Positions 1 through 12,719 of a DNA stretch of 64,000 bases are shown piece by piece. The position numbers and the translations under genes are program-made. Origin of the DNA: Proteles cristata cristata (Eukaryota > Chordata > Mammalia > Carnivora > Hyaenidae). The stretch spans positions 806,001-870,000 of the forward strand of contig JAESUZ010003165.1 of NCBI GenBank assembly GCA_017311185.1. Direction: 5' to 3'. Numbering within the stretch: position 1 is the stretch's first letter; each line of letters starts with the position of its first letter. Below the pieces are notes generated by a model. That model worked only from the letters and a program-made list of their open reading frames with translations, was not told the origin of the DNA and ran no database searches.

Positions 1-49
1 GTCTGTCTCTCTCTCTCTCTCCCCCCTAAAAGTAAAACATTTAAAAAAA
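1..49 (+). mobile_element. CAN-SINE 3' tail, cut by window start
   Basis: A (CT)n run followed by an A-rich tail, as in the 3' ends of complete copies elsewhere in the window. Confidence 0.7.
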
Positions 50-599
50 TGTTTTCTCTAATATTTCTGTACCGTAGAATCTGCAGTGAGTACATATTAG
101 CTGTTTCTTGTCTGTTTTCAATGTTTTTGACAGATGATAGCATCTCTTTAAGAAGAGAACTTTTTATGTTCCTAAGGTTTCCAAATTCATACAACACAAA
201 GCAGATTCAGAATAAAAACTCGGTACCTTGAAACTCGACTGGTTAGTGCTCACTGTTAATTAGGTTAGTGTTCCTTGGAGGAAGAGCATAGTGTACTATT
301 CACTCAACTATATCAAACATTCTCTCCAAGAGTCCAGGTCTTCTGAAGGATGCATAATTAGCTAACACTGATTCTTAAAACTTTTACTATTATAATATCC
401 AGTTCCTCATTATATAAAATATATAACTATTATCCAAAAGAACTTTCTGAAATGATAGAAATGTTCTATACATGTTGTGTCTGATACATCAGCCACTAGC
501 CTCAACATTTTTTAGCTTCATTTTTCTACCCTGCTTATTTCACATGCTAATAGCAGGTATACCCATTTCAAAAACCTGATTACCCTCCCAAAAAAGATA

Positions 600-1075
600 T
601 AAAAATGCTTCCTATGCAAGGATGGTCCAACATATGCTAATCAACAAATGTGACATACCACATCAACAAAATGAAGGATAAAAATCACATGAACATCTCA
701 TGTAGATGATGCAGAAAAAGCATTTGACAAAATTCAACATCTCTGCATAAAAATTAAACAAAGTATAGCTGAAACACCTCAACATAATAAAAACTTTGTT
801 ACAAGATTAATAAGGTGTGAGATCTAATTTGTAACATGATGACAAATAGTTGATAACATTGTATAACTGAAATTAACCAAGAGAGCTCTAACCAAAAAAA
901 AAAGAAAAAGAAATCTACGTGGTGACGGATGTATTATACAACCTGATTACGATACGAGAATCCTTTCACTATATATATATATACATCAAATCATCACATT
1001 GACACTTTAAATGCATAATTTTGTCAATTATATCTTAATACAACTAGTTAAAAAAAAACGGCTTCTAAAATAAAA
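600..1075 (+). mobile_element. L1 3' fragment, sense
   Basis: The segment at 615-760 reads like the end of L1 ORF2 (GCAGAAAAAGCATTTGACAA and its context). It is followed by an L1-type 3'UTR ending near TGTCAATTATATCTTAATAC. Heavily mutated, no open frame. Confidence 0.7.
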
Positions 1076-1304
1076 AACAGAACCTAAACGTAGTCAAAAA
1101 CCTGTCTTTCTCAATCATCCCTTTTGTTACCTTCTCAGTCAAAATTCTAAATATTTGTATGTATTTTGTCATGTATTGGTATTAGAACAGCTTAATTTTT
1201 TTTTTCATTTTTTTCAAGTAACTATTAACAATACTAGGGCAGCCTCTTTTTTTTTTTATTTTTATGCCTCCATTATTTTATTCTTTTGAACTATTTCTGT
1301 AGGA

Positions 1305-1392
1305 TTACTTTTTTTTTTTTTTTTTACAAATAGTTTATTGTCAAGTTGGTTTCCATATAACACCCAGCGCTCATCCCCACAAGTGTAGGGCA
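1305..1392 (-). mobile_element. Short carnivore L1 3'-end fragment, antisense
   Basis: A poly-T run is followed by AGTTTATTGTCAAGTTGGTT and CACCCAGCGCTCATCCC, the antisense of the usual carnivore L1 3' terminus. Confidence 0.75.
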
Positions 1393-1639
1393 GCCTCTTA
1401 AATTCATCTTCCTGTTTCAGATCTTCCTTTATCCTAACTAATCTATATTTAATGCAAAGTGAATATTAGGGAATTATACTTTAATATCTCCTCCTCCTTG
1501 TAATTTTGTAATTTTAATTTCATCAGTCTCTTCCATCCATCCACCCAGGCTAGAAATCTCCCCAGTTTCCTGATGGCCACAGCACACCACATCACCTACC
1601 TCACTTGAGCGGTTCTAACTCAACGTCCCCTTACACCCA

Positions 1640-2135
1640 CACTTCTGTGCTTGTTTCCTACTGCTGCTGTAACATAGCATCAGATTTAGCAGCCTAACCA
1701 CACACATTTATTACCTTACAGTACTTAAAGGTTGAAATTCCAAAATCGGTCTCACTGGGCTAAAATCAACACATCACCAGGGCTTTGTTCCTTTTGCGGT
1801 CTCTTGGGAAAATCCATTTCCTTGCCTTTTCTAGCTTCTAAGGGCTGTCCATCCCTTGGCTCTTGGTCTTCTAAACAATCTGACCTTGCTTCCTTTACCA
1901 CATTTCCTCTTCCACTGCTTCTGGCCTGACACGGCCTTTTCTGACTCTGCTGACCCTCCTGCTTTTTATAAAGACCCTTGTGATTACAGAAGACCCACCT
2001 GTATAATCCAGGCTAATCTCTCCATCTCAAGATCCCTATTTTAATCTCATCTACAAAGCCCCTTGGACTGTGTGAGGTAGTACACTCACAGGTCCACACG
2101 GGTACCTTTGGGTGGGCCATTACTTAGCCTACCAC
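1640..2135 (+). repeat. Ancient interspersed repeat, family not named
   Basis: TTTCCTACTGCTGCTGTAAC near the left end and ACCCTTGTGATTACAGAAGA with TAATCCAGGCTAATCTC near the right end belong to a widespread old mammalian repeat. A related copy is at 42,915-43,400. Class (LTR or DNA transposon) is uncertain. Confidence 0.55.
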
Positions 2136-2579
2136 ACTGTCCCTCCTGCACCCCAAGCCCTTGCTCTGTTTCAGACCTCGTTATCTCCCCTGGGGCTACC
2201 TTATCATCTCAGATCAGCATCTTCATACAGTCTCTCCCTACTCCAATAATTCTACAGACACCATAACCAAACAAATCCTCACTGCTGAGTGAATATTACA
2301 TGCTCCAAATTCACTCATTTTCCTTCTCCTTTTAGTAGCTATTCCAAACCTCCACTATTTATTCCAAACCTTTCTGTCTTCAAGTTAACACCATTTCCAA
2401 AGTTTTTTCTTAACATTGCTTTACTGCTATTTTGCAGGAAAAAACAAATTATGAGGCATAGCTCATACAAGCTTAATCTGTATCTCCATCTACCCCACAT
2501 ATTACCTGATCTCAGAATAGAGGTGTTCTTCTTCCTATCCAAGGCTAACTCCTATAACGCTACCAAGGCCATACTCTCT

Positions 2580-2745
2580 ACATCTTACTTCAGAGAATGT
2601 GGGCCACAAACCAGCATCAACAGCCTCATCTCGGAGTTTGTCAGAAATGCTGTTATCTCAAGCCTCAACCCAGACCTTCTGATTCAGAGTCTGCATTTTA
2701 ACAACATCCCCACTAAAGTCTGAGATGCACTATTCTAGGCTCCTC
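2580..2745 (+). mobile_element. MER5-type DNA transposon relic
   Basis: GAATGTGGGCCACAAACCAGC through CTTCTGATTCAGAGTCTGCA to AGATGCACTATTC resembles MER5A (hAT-type nonautonomous element). Diverged. Confidence 0.6.
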
Positions 2746-3469
2746 CATGACTATTCCATTATTTGTGACTTCAACCCTTTGCTGTCCATTTACTATTTCC
2801 TTTCAAGGATTAAATAATTCATCTTTAAAATCTTTAAAAACAAACAAGAAAAAACAAAGAATGGCATTTTTATATTTTATCTTTTTCTCTGCTTCCAATT
2901 ACAACCAAATTCTTTACATACATACCCCTGAAGCCCCTATAATTTGGCTGTATCCTCTCAGAAATTAATCACTAAGGTGACCAATTACCTATCTTTGGGG
3001 TGGGGGGATATCAACATCTGTGATGACAATGCTGACCACACCCTTAAAAACAGTTTATAGCCAGTCCTACTCCACCTTCTTTTTCCTGACTATTTTCTTA
3101 CTTCTATGGATATTACTCAGTGCTCTCTTCAGATCCCTCTTCTTCACCAAAGCCATCCTCCCACAACAGTTTAATGTGTGCTATGTACGGCTTAAATCAT
3201 CACCCAAACGCTGATTACCTACCAAGTCATCCTCCTCACTCCCAACTAACCTACAAGAACCTTCAACACAATACAGATAAAACTATTAAGCTTCCTCTAC
3301 AAATCCACCTCTTTTCTTCACAGACAACAGCAGATTCTGAAATTCTGACACAGCAAAGATCCAGAAATCACTCCATATTCCATACAGTCGCTTTCCTCTA
3401 GTCTCCCAGATCCCACTGATGGGCAAGTCCTGCCAACTGTACATCTTAAACATCTAACTGTCTAGCTTC

Positions 3470-3965
3470 TTTGCCCCACAGCCACTATTTCTCATGAGGT
3501 CCTACATCACCTCCCACTTGGCCCCATGCAATAGTCTCCTTTCCAGACTCCTCACCACAAATCTCCATCCTTTCCAACTGGCTCTTCCTACCACCACCTG
3601 AATCTTCCAGTTACCCCTCCAGCAATGCTCTAGACTATCCTGCACTGCATACAAAGACCTCAACCAGCCATCCCAAAACACAGAACGCTTCTCTTACATT
3701 CCTCTATTCATCTCTTGCTATCTGCTAAGTACAAAGATACCACATATAACAAAATGTCCACACACCTCTATAAAGCCTTCCCTCACTATGCCGGAAAGCT
3801 GGAGATCCTTGTCCTATGATCCTGCCATACTTGGTTCATATCTCATTATAGTTCATTTGTCTTCCCCAACTAGACTGAGATCAACTGTATTTTCATAGCC
3901 CTAACTAGCACCAACGTGGCAATAGCAGATGTTCAATAAATACTTGCAGAATTAAGTACTTGCTG
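3470..3965 (+). mobile_element. L2 LINE 3'-end relic
   Basis: Pyrimidine-rich coding remnants (CACCTCCCACTTGGCC, CTATAAAGCCTTCCCTCACT) end in GATGTTCAATAAATACTTGC, a typical L2 3' end. Confidence 0.65.
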
Positions 3966-4150
3966 AGACTATTCCTACCTTATATTCCTTCCTTATCCTA
4001 ATACTAAGACGCTGCATAATCTAGTTCTAAACTACCTTTCCTTATCAAGTTCTGAATCTGCCCACTACTGCCATGCCTTTTACTCTCATAGACTCACTTA
4101 CTGAGAATACCCTCTTACTCTCCATATTCTATTAAAGTCCTACAAGGCCA

Positions 4151-4364
4151 GGGCGCCTGGGTGGCTCAACTGGTTAAGCGACTTACTTTGGCTCAGGAAA
4201 TGATCTTGCAGTTCATGGGTTCGAGTCCTGTACTGGGCGCTGCACTGGTGGTGTGGGGCCTGCTTGGGATTCTCTCTCTTCCCCTCTCTCTTTCTGCCCC
4301 ATCCCCACTTGCACCCACTCTTTCTCTCAAAATAAATAAATAAACTTAAAAAAAAAAAAAAACC
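4151..4364 (+). mobile_element. CAN-SINE, full length
   Basis: GGGCGCCTGGGTGGCTC head, B box GGTTCGAGTCC, CT-rich part and A tail. Target-site duplication TCCTACAAGGCC at 4138-4149 and 4365-4376. Confidence 0.95.
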
Positions 4365-4379
4365 TCCTACAAGGCCTAG

Positions 4380-4650
4380 TTCAAGAGTTCTTACTTAACT
4401 CAGAAAGCCTTACCACCAACTTCAAGAAAGAAGAAAGCTCTGCTTCCTCTGAACCCCCCATATGGCTGCATCTTTAAGATGTTCACCACTCTTAACTTTG
4501 TATTTTAGGTATTTAGAACATTGTCTACTAGACTATATCCTCTCTGAGGAGCAGAAACTAGGTATAATTCAGTGATTTATTTTTCAATCACTCCACAGCC
4601 TTTTGCATAATACCACACAGATGGTAGTATTTCCTGAGTAAACATACATA
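4380..4650 (+). mobile_element. L2 LINE relic
   Basis: CTAGACTATATCCTCTCTGA followed by an ACAGCCTTTTGCATAATACC-like terminus fits a degraded L2 3' end. Confidence 0.5.
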
Positions 4651-4859
4651 CCGTATTGCACGTCTCAATTTACAAAACACTTTCATAGACATTTTTCATT
4701 TGACTTGCTCTTCATTGCAACCAAGGTACATACACAGAAAGATGAGGGGAAATTAAGAAGAAACTTAAGAAATTTATTTAGAGGCCAAGAGTTACAAAGA
4801 AGTAGAATCAATACCAAAGACCAAGTCCTCCAATTCAAAGCCAGGAGCTCTTTATCGCT

Positions 4860-5275
4860 ACCACATCATACTACATCCTTCCTCTCCATTATTTCTTACT
4901 TGTCTTTATGGATCACGTTAAAGTCCCAACTCTGTACCATCCCCATTTGCTGAATAACACTTGTGACATACTGCTTTGTATTTTGTCTATTAAAAATATA
5001 AATGGATTTGCCTGAAACTCTCCAATGGCTTCTCATTGCATTTAAAATAAAAATAAAAATAAAAATCTTTGGTTTGATCCACAAGATCCAACTGCCTCTC
5101 ATCTGCATTACACCCTCCTTTACTCACTAGGTCCCAGCCACACCAGTCTCTTTCCTGATTCTTCAAAGTTATGCTTCTTCCTGACTTGATACCTTGGCAA
5201 TACTGTTTTCTCTTCCTGTGATGCTTAGATCATCACATAGCTACTCCTTCTTGTCTGTCAGTTAGGATTCTATTT
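4860..5275 (+). mobile_element. L2 LINE relic
   Basis: AACTCTCCAATGGCTTCTCA, a reference to CATCTGCATTACACCC and the CTTCCTGACTTGATACC region match degraded L2 3' coding sequence. An (ATAAAA)n expansion at 5,045-5,067 lies inside. Confidence 0.6.
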
Positions 5276-5321
5276 ACTTATCAATAATACAGTGAGCCTC
5301 TCATCAGAAAAATAAATGAGC

Positions 5322-5540
5322 GGAGCACCAGAGTGGCTCAGTCGGTTGAGCGTCTGACTTCGGCTCTAGTCATGACCTCACAGTTCATGCTTCAAGCCCC
5401 TCACTGGGCTCTGTGTGGACGACTCTGAGCCTAGGGCCTGCTTGAGAGTCTGTGCCTCCCCCTCTCTCTGCCCCTACCCCAATCATGCTCTGTGTCTCTC
5501 TCTCAAAAATAAACATGAAAAAAAAAAAGAAAAAAAAAAT
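5322..5540 (+). mobile_element. CAN-SINE, full length, older type
   Basis: Diverged head GGAGCACCAGAGTGGCTC, then CT tract, AATAAAC and a mixed A/G tail. Confidence 0.9.
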
Positions 5541-5559
5541 GAGCACATTATGTACCCCC

Positions 5560-5665
5560 CCCTTCCACCACTGTCTTGCTTATTACTCCATCCCAGTGCC
5601 TAGAACGGTGTCTGGTATGTAATTAGGAATCAAGATATTTACTGAATTGATGAATAAAAGAGCAA
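5560..5665 (+). mobile_element. L2 LINE 3'-end relic
   Basis: CAGTGCCTAGAACGGTGTCT and GAATTGATGAATAAA are typical of the L2 terminus. Confidence 0.55.
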
Positions 5666-6039
5666 AGAACACATTTATCATCTACTTCTCTAATGGCCAC
5701 AGATGGTAGCTTTGCATAACTGAAACCCAGTTAGCTAACTAACATGCATAGGTCCACTGATGAAATTCTACCTAAACAAAAGATTTAGAAGACAATACCA
5801 TTTAGCTAATTATCTTCTACATATAAACACTGAGATGAATTTATCATTTTTATTAACAACCAACTATTTTATATCCATTATCCCACAGGAATTTAATAGG
5901 TAAAACTAGTTTTCCTATTGTAAAACTGTATTTATTCCTTATTTTTAATAACTAGACCATCTTATTGATTATAAAAATATATAACCACAGAAGAAATGTA
6001 AATGGCCAGTAAAGATATTTAAATGCTCTCTTCTCTCTC

Positions 6040-6740
6040 ATAACCAGAAAAGGCAAAATAAAATGACAGTAATTAACTTGCATCCCTCAGAATGTCAAAA
6101 ATTGAATTCTGAAAATATAAATTATTTATGAGATTGCACAAAAATGGTCACTAACATAATTTATCAGAAGGAATACAAAATTACTCAGCGTTTTTAAAAG
6201 GCAGTTTGGTAATATCTATCAAATGGTTTCGATCTACAATTTCACTTACAAGAACACATTCTACAAAAACACTTCCACATGTGTCAAAAAGACATTACAC
6301 AGGTACCCTTAAAAGGATTGAATGTAATACAGAAAAAATGAAAAAAAAAATCAGTGCCCAAAAATTGATAGTTAAATGAAACTTGAAACATTTTATTATG
6401 GAACTCTATGTAGCTAATTAGGAAATATCTTCAAATCCTACTGCTTTAAAAAAAAAAAAAAGGCATGTAAAAAAAATTATGGCATAGTCACAGTCTTAAC
6501 ATCTACATGTGCATATGTTTGTATGAAAGTATATACACAGAAAAAAGATATACACCTACCTAGCACAGTTATACATTTGAAAAGGAACAAGAATAAAAAG
6601 GACGTTTAGGGTAGATTTCACATCTTGCTGTGTATTCTTCTGTATGGTTCTCAAGTATCTCATACATAAGTTTTAAATACAAGAATGTGGGTTTTTACAA
6701 AAAAGGTAACACAATTTCATTGTGGAAAAATTTAAAGTAC
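6040..6740 (+). mobile_element. Old L1 (L1M-like) 3' relic
   Basis: AAGGCAGTTTGGTAATATCT, ACACATTCTACAAAAACACT and similar phrases resemble the 3' region of old mammalian L1 elements. No frame remains. Confidence 0.5.
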
Positions 6741-6871
6741 AGAAAAGCTTAAAATAAATACTCATAGGACTTGCCTATGGTTCTGCTGTAGCTTGTATGT
6801 CTTTGCTATTGTTACTTCCGAATAAACCCATTTTTGCTAGTAAAAATAAATTTTAAGAAAAATGAACACCA

Positions 6872-7040
6872 GGGGCGCCTGGGTGGCTTAGTCGGTTAAG
6901 CGTCCGACTTTCGCTCAGGTCATGATCTCGCGGTTCGTGGGTTCGAGCCCCGCGTCCGGCTCTGTGCTGACTGCCAGCTCAGAGCCTGGAGCCTGTTTCA
7001 GTCTGTGACTCCCTCTCTCTCTGACCCTCCCCTGCTCACG

Positions 7041-7086
<46 letters not shown>

Positions 7087-7118
7087 GAAATAAATAAAAC
7101 ATTAAAAAAAAGAAAAAA
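6872..7118 (+). mobile_element. CAN-SINE, young subfamily
   Basis: GGCTTAGTCGG head, GACTGCCAGCTC and CTCCTAGAAATAAATAAAA tail mark the young type. A (CT)n of about 40 bases is present. Target-site duplication AAAAATGAACACCA on both sides. Confidence 0.96.
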
Positions 7119-7136
7119 GAAAAATGAACACCAACA

Positions 7137-7230
7137 GGAGCACCTTGCTGGCTCAGTCAGTAGAGAATGTAACTCTTGATCTTGGGGCTGTGAGGACAAG
7201 CCTCACGTTGGGCAGAGAGATTATTTAAAC
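7137..7230 (+). mobile_element. Short CAN-SINE variant without CT tract
   Basis: GGAGCACCTTGCTGGCTCAG through TGTAACTCTTGATCTTGGGG to CACGTTGGGCAGAGAG. This is the short tRNA-related form, ending without the CT/AATAAA tail. Confidence 0.75.
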
Positions 7231-7729
7231 AACAAACAGTAAGTACTCAAAACTCATCAAAAGAATAAATAAACACCAAATGAAAAGGCTTAAAGATGAA
7301 CATCACCAGAAATTACAACAAACCAAAATGTATGTTACAAAGAAACTCTATCACTCCAAAAAAAATAAAAAAGGCTGTATAGATTTATTCTTACTACAGT
7401 ATACCAACTGCTTAACCTTAAAAATTAAACTTAGAAAACCAGGGCTACTTAAGTAACCCTAATTAAAGAAAATACTATGAACATTAATGCATATGTTTTT
7501 CATAATAAAATATTTTCCAAACGTTCCTGCAGGAAACCAACATAGCTAATCATTATCATTACACACATGCTACAAAATAGGGGGTTTTCCTCTTTCCCTG
7601 GACTCTGTAACAGTAATAAATAATTACACAGGCTCATGTATAAAGGTCAACCAAAACCTCTAGAATTTTTCTGATGCCAAAAATTAGACCTCAAAGGAAA
7701 CAATTTTAATCAAAAAATAAAGGTATGCT

Positions 7730-8965
7730 CTTACGAAAAATTCATAGCTAACATCATTTTGTGGAACAAGATTAAAATGCTTTTCCTATAGGATCATCAG
7801 GATCAAGACAAGGAAGTCTAATTTTACCACTCCTAATAAACACTGTACTTGAGATTCAAGCCACTGCAATCAGGCAAGAAAAAATAAGTAAAAGGAATCC
7901 AGACCTGGTGGGGTGGGGGAGGGTGTAAACCTCCTGTATCTATTTGCAAATGACATAATATTGTATATAGAAAATTCCAAGAAATCTACTAAAAACTGTT
8001 AGAACTAATAACCAAGCAAGATGGCAGGATACATGATCAATGAAGAAAAATCTACCACAGTTCCATACACTAGCAATGAACAATTAACTCCCATTACACT
8101 TAAAAAGTATACTTAGGAATAAATCTAACAAAAAAAAGTTCAGTGGTTATTCCCTGAAAACTTCAAAACACCACTGAAAATACTGAGGGAACATAAACGG
8201 AAACACATTCCATATTCATATATTTGATGACTTAATATTAAGATGGCAATACTCTCAAATTGATCTGCAGAGTCAGTGCAATCACTATGAAAATCCAAGC
8301 TACGTTTTTTGCACAATTTGGCCAGCTGATCCTAAAATTCATATGGAAATGCAAAAGACCCCTCTCCTCCTCCAAAAAAGAGGGAGGAAAGCCAAAGCAA
8401 GGCAAAAGAGCAAAGTTGAAGGACATGTACTTCCTGATTTCAAAAATTACTGCAAAATTAGAATAATCAAGCACTTCCTGATTTCAAAAACTACTACAAG
8501 ATTAGAAGAATCAAACCTGTATGGTACTGGTATAAGGACAGACATGTAAATCAGTGAACTAGATAGAATTGACAGTCCCTAAATAAAACCTCACATTTAG
8601 GTCAACTGATTTTTAACAAGGGTGCCAATACAATTCAATGGAGAAAAAATAGTCTTTTAAATAAATGGTGATGGCACAACTGGTTTTCCACACAAAAGAA
8701 CGAGAGCGGACCTCTTTCACCATACGCAAAAATTAATCCAAGATAGATCAAAGATCAGGATGTAAATCTAAACCTATAAAACTCTTAGGAGAAAATATAT
8801 GAATAAATCTTTGTTATGCTCAATAGGCAAAGCCTTCTCAGATATGACATCAAAGCACAAGCAACAGAAGAGAAAATAAATTGGACTTCCTCAAAACTGA
8901 AACCTAATGTGCATTAATGGATGTCAACAAAGTGATACAATGCGGAAAAAATTGCAAATCATGTA
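7730..8965 (+). mobile_element. L1 ORF2 3' part, decayed
   Basis: Sequence around 8,260-8,400 encodes a FFAQFGQLILKFIWKCKRP-like peptide typical of the C-terminal part of L1 ORF2. Upstream GATCAAGACAAGGAAG and downstream TCAACAAAGTGATACAATG fit the same element. Stops and indels interrupt it. Confidence 0.8.
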
Positions 8966-9785
8966 TCTGTACCATAATTTAATTGTTCCTCTATCCTATT
9001 CATTGTACTTGTATTGTTCCCAGTTTTTTTCTTTCCTTTTTTTTTTTTTTAACTAGGTAGGCATTAATCCTCCCATTTTACAAAGTAGAAAGACTAGAGC
9101 TCAAAAAGGGTAAGTAAGTGAACTGCCTGATACTGCTCTGCTATGAAAGCAACAGAATTAACAGTCCTTGCTTTTTCCTTTACAGTGGATATTTACCCAG
9201 TCAACCCAAGGCAGAAGATCTGCCAACTAGACAGTAGTCTTTTGTTCTGTTAACACCTCACCCCAGGAATTCTTTGTTTTTTCTTCTTATGAGTCCATAG
9301 ACAAATGACTCAAAAGCTAAGTGACCTGTCCCAAGTTTACACTGTGAGAATGACCTAAGTAGGTACAAACAAGTTACCTAGAAGAGTCCACTATTTCGCA
9401 CTTAATTAAAATAAACTCTCCCGAATACAAGAGTTCTTCTTTCTAGAAGAAATGTCACAGTCATATTAGTACCTAGAGTATATAAAGAGAGTCAACAATA
9501 AGAAAACTCAATTTTAAAATAGATAACAGATCCGAATAAACATTTCCCCAAAAAAGATATACAAATGGCCAATAAACATATGAAAAAAGGCTGCTCAATA
9601 TCACTAGTCACTAAAGAAATGCCAATCTAAAGTACAATGAGATACCAGGACAGATGTAATAAGACAACTATTGTCAAGGATATGCAGAAATTGAAACCCT
9701 CACATATATATAGCTGATTGGCATATAATAAATGATACAGCTACTTTAGAAAACAGATTGGCAGTTCCTTAAGATGTTAAACAGA

Positions 9786-10006
9786 GGGGTGCCTGGGTGG
9801 CTTAGTCGGTTAAGCGTCCAACTTTCGCTCAGGTCATGATCTCACGGTTCGTGGGTTCGAGCCCCGCGTCGGGCTCTGTGCTGACTGCCAGCTCAGAGCC
9901 TGGAGCCTGTTTCAGTCTGTGACTCTCTCTCTCTGACCCTCCCCTGCTCACGCTGTCTCTCTCTCTCTCTCTCCTAGAAATAAATAAAAATATTAAAAAA
10001 AAAAAA
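9786..10006 (+). mobile_element. CAN-SINE, young subfamily
   Basis: Young-type head, GACTGCCAGCTC and CTCCTAGAAATAAATAAAA tail. Perfect 15-bp target-site duplication AAGATGTTAAACAGA at 9771-9785 and 10007-10021. Confidence 0.97.
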
Positions 10007-10078
10007 AAGATGTTAAACAGAATTACCACAGGACCCAGAAATTCCACTCCTAGGTATATACCCAAGAGAAATAAAACA

Positions 10079-10275
10079 GGGGCACCTGGGTAGCTCAGTC
10101 GGTTTAGTGTTCGACTTCAGCTCAGGTCATGATCCCGTGGTTCGTGAGTTCGGGTTCTGTGCTGACAGCTTGGACCTGGAGCCTGCCTCAAGTTCTGTGT
10201 CTCCCTCTCTTTCTGCCCCTCCCCAGATTGCACTCTGTCTCTTTCTCTCTCTCAAAAATAAACATTTAAAAAAAA
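10079..10275 (+). mobile_element. CAN-SINE, full length, older type
   Basis: GGGGCACCTGGGTAGCTC head, CT tract and AATAAACATTTAAAAA tail. Target-site duplication close to AGAAATAAAACA. Confidence 0.93.
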
Positions 10276-10712
10276 GAAATAAAAACATAACTCATGCAAA
10301 AAAAAAATCTCATGGAAAAACTAAACAGAAACGAAAACCAGAAACTAAACCCAAATGTTCATAGAAGCATAATTCAATAGCCAAAAATTGAAAATAACCC
10401 AAACGTCCATCAACTGACAACAAAATGTGGTATATTCATACAATGGAACACTATTTTTCCATAAAAAGAAATGAAATACTGATGACACATGCTACAACAT
10501 AGATGAAACCTTAAAAGCATTAAGCTTAAATGAAATCAGTCATAAAAAATCATGAATCATATGATGCCATTTATATGAAATGTCCAAAATAGGCAAATAC
10601 AAAGAGATAGAAAGTATACTGGTAGTTGCCAAAGACGTGGGGAGGTGAGAATGGAGACTGACTACTAACAGGCATGGAGTTTCTTTCTGGAGTGATTAAA
10701 ATGTTCTAAAAT

Positions 10713-10881
10713 GGGGCGCCTGGGTGGCTTAGTCGGTTAAGCGTCCGACTTTCGCTCAGGTCATGATCTCGCGGTTCATGGGTTCGAGCCCCGTCGGGCT
10801 CTGTGCTGACTGCCAGCTCAGAGCCTGAAGCCTGTTTCAGTCTGCGACTCCCTCTCTCTCTGACCCTCCCCTGCTCACGCC

Positions 10882-10917
<36 letters not shown>

Positions 10918-10960
10918 GAAATAAATAAAACATTTAAAAAAATAAATAAATAAAATAAAA
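10713..10960 (+). mobile_element. CAN-SINE, young subfamily
   Basis: Young-type sequence with a longer (CT)n and a tail containing (AATAA)n. Target-site duplication TAAAATGTTCTAAAAT at 10697-10712 and 10961-10976. Confidence 0.97.
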
Positions 10961-11604
10961 TAAAATGTTCTAAAATTAGTGGTGATGGCTGCTCAACTCT
11001 GTGACTATACGAAAGGCCACTGTCTGTACCAGATAAAATTAGAGTAAATTGCATGGTAGGTGAATAATATCTCAAGAAAGATATTATTAAAAAAAAAAAA
11101 AGAAAGAAAAATTAAATAACGTAAAACTGAAATGTTTGGTGTTTATTTGAAAAGTATACTTCCTTTACTTTATGTTCCTTAAGAAACACTAAAAGTTAAG
11201 AAAATAAAAAACACATGACTGACTTTTTGCGGATTTGCTCAGGCAAACAAGTTCTAGTCCACTGAACACATAAACTGTGTTTGTCTTCATGTTTCACTGA
11301 ACCATGCCCTGAGATGTGTTTTTGAAGAGAGAAAATGGAAATTTGATGAGAAAAGTAGAGGGAAAGCCTAATACCTGATTTGCACAAAGACACATACTTT
11401 TGATAGGTCCAGCTCTAGCCATTATTCACTTATTCATAAATCAGTATTAGAACCCATTAATATTAAAAGGATTTATTTTTCAAATTCTGAGGTGCTAGAT
11501 ATTTTCTTATCCATACCAATTTAACATCACATGTTGGGTATCTATTTCCTATCATGTGCTATGTATGGCAGGTGCTTAAGAGACACTAAGATTAAAAAAG
11601 AACC

Positions 11605-11837
11605 GGGGCGCCTGGGTGGCTTAGTCGGTTAAATGTCCGACTTTCGCTTAGGTCATGATCTCGCGGTTCGTGGGTTCGAGCCCCGCGTCGGGCTCTGTGC
11701 TGACTGCCAGCTCAGAGCCTGGAGCCTGTTTCAGTCTGTGACTCCCTCTCTCTCTGACCCTCCCTTGCTCATGCTGTCTCTCTCTCTCTCCTAAAAATAA
11801 ATAAAACATTAAAAAAAAAAATTAAAAAAAAATAAAA
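11605..11837 (+). mobile_element. CAN-SINE, young subfamily
   Basis: Young-type sequence with TTTCGCTTAGG. Target-site duplication AGATTAAAAAAGAACC at 11589-11604 and about 11838-11853. Confidence 0.97.
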
Positions 11838-12067
11838 GATTAAAAAAGAACCTTCATGGGACTTACAATCCAGTGACTGAAGCAAAAACAAAATATTATA
11901 TAAATTCTTGTCAAACTACACAAGCCATAAGTAGAATAAGTCAAAGTACCAAAGGGGGGAAAAAAAGTCCATTAGAATTCCATACCCAGCAAAAATTATC
12001 TTTCAAAATAGAGATTTTTTTTCAGACAAACAAGACAGCAAAGTGGCATTATAAGAAACGCTGAAAA

Positions 12068-12198
12068 GGGTATCTGGGTGGTTAAGTCAGTTAAGCATCT
12101 GACTCTTGATCTCAGCTCAGGTCTTGATCTCAGGGTCGCGACCTTAAGCCCTGCGTTGAGCTCCATACCCAGTGTGGAGCCTACTTAAAAAAAAAAAA
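12068..12198 (+). mobile_element. Short CAN-SINE variant without CT tract
   Basis: GGGTATCTGGGTGGTTAAG head, ACTCTTGATCTCAGCTC and TGTGGAGCCTACTTAAAA tail. Flanked by GCTGAAA. Confidence 0.85.
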
Positions 12199-12290
12199 TG
12201 CTGAAAGCTCTCTCTCTCACTTGAGGAAAATACATCAAAACTTGGATCTACACAAAGGAATTGAGAAGTGTTTCAAAAGGTATATATTAA

Positions 12291-12584
12291 GGGGAGCCTT
12301 GGTTGCTCAGTCATTAAGCACGTGGCTTTGGCTCAGGTCATGACCTCACAGTTTGTGAGTTCAAGTCCCACATCCAGTGATCTGGAGCCCCACTTTGGGT
12401 GAAACACAAGTCCCAGGTGAACACCGCTTCTCTCTGTCTCTGCCCCTCTTGGGAGTCTCCCTTTTTCTCTCTCTCTCTCTCTCTGCCTTTCACTCACTTG
12501 TACCCTCTCTCTCGAAAAGAAAAGAAAAGAAAAGAAAAGAAAAGAAAAGAAAAGAAAAGAAAAGAAAAGAAAAGAAAGAAAAAA
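12291..12584 (+). mobile_element. CAN-SINE with (AAAAG)n tail
   Basis: Diverged head GGGGAGCCTTGGTTGCTC and CT tract. The A-tail has expanded to about 14 AAAAG units (12514-12584). Imperfect target-site duplication AAAGGTATATATTAA / AAAGTATATACTAA. Confidence 0.9.
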
Positions 12585-12719
12585 GTATATACTAAAGTAG
12601 ATATAAATTATTCTTATTTTTAAATTTCATGTCTATGAATAACATACGTTAAGTCATACTTCTGTAGAAATAACATATACAACAAGAATAGTACATAAGG
12701 GGAGAAGAAGAAAGTAGAA

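Larger units (their letters stand above)
9480..11090 (+). mobile_element. L1 3' end, split by three SINEs
   Basis: AAGAAATGCCAATCTAAAGT, CCAGAAATTCCACTCCTAGG, ACGTCCATCAACTGACAAC, TATTCATACAATGGAACAC and TGGTAGTTGCCAAAGACGTG are sequential L1 3' landmarks. The element is interrupted at 9,786, 10,079 and 10,713. Confidence 0.8.

Noticed and set aside
8238..8549. Small overlapping frames with a FIWKCKRP-like peptide
   Set aside because: This is a decayed L1 ORF2 fragment, not a host gene.
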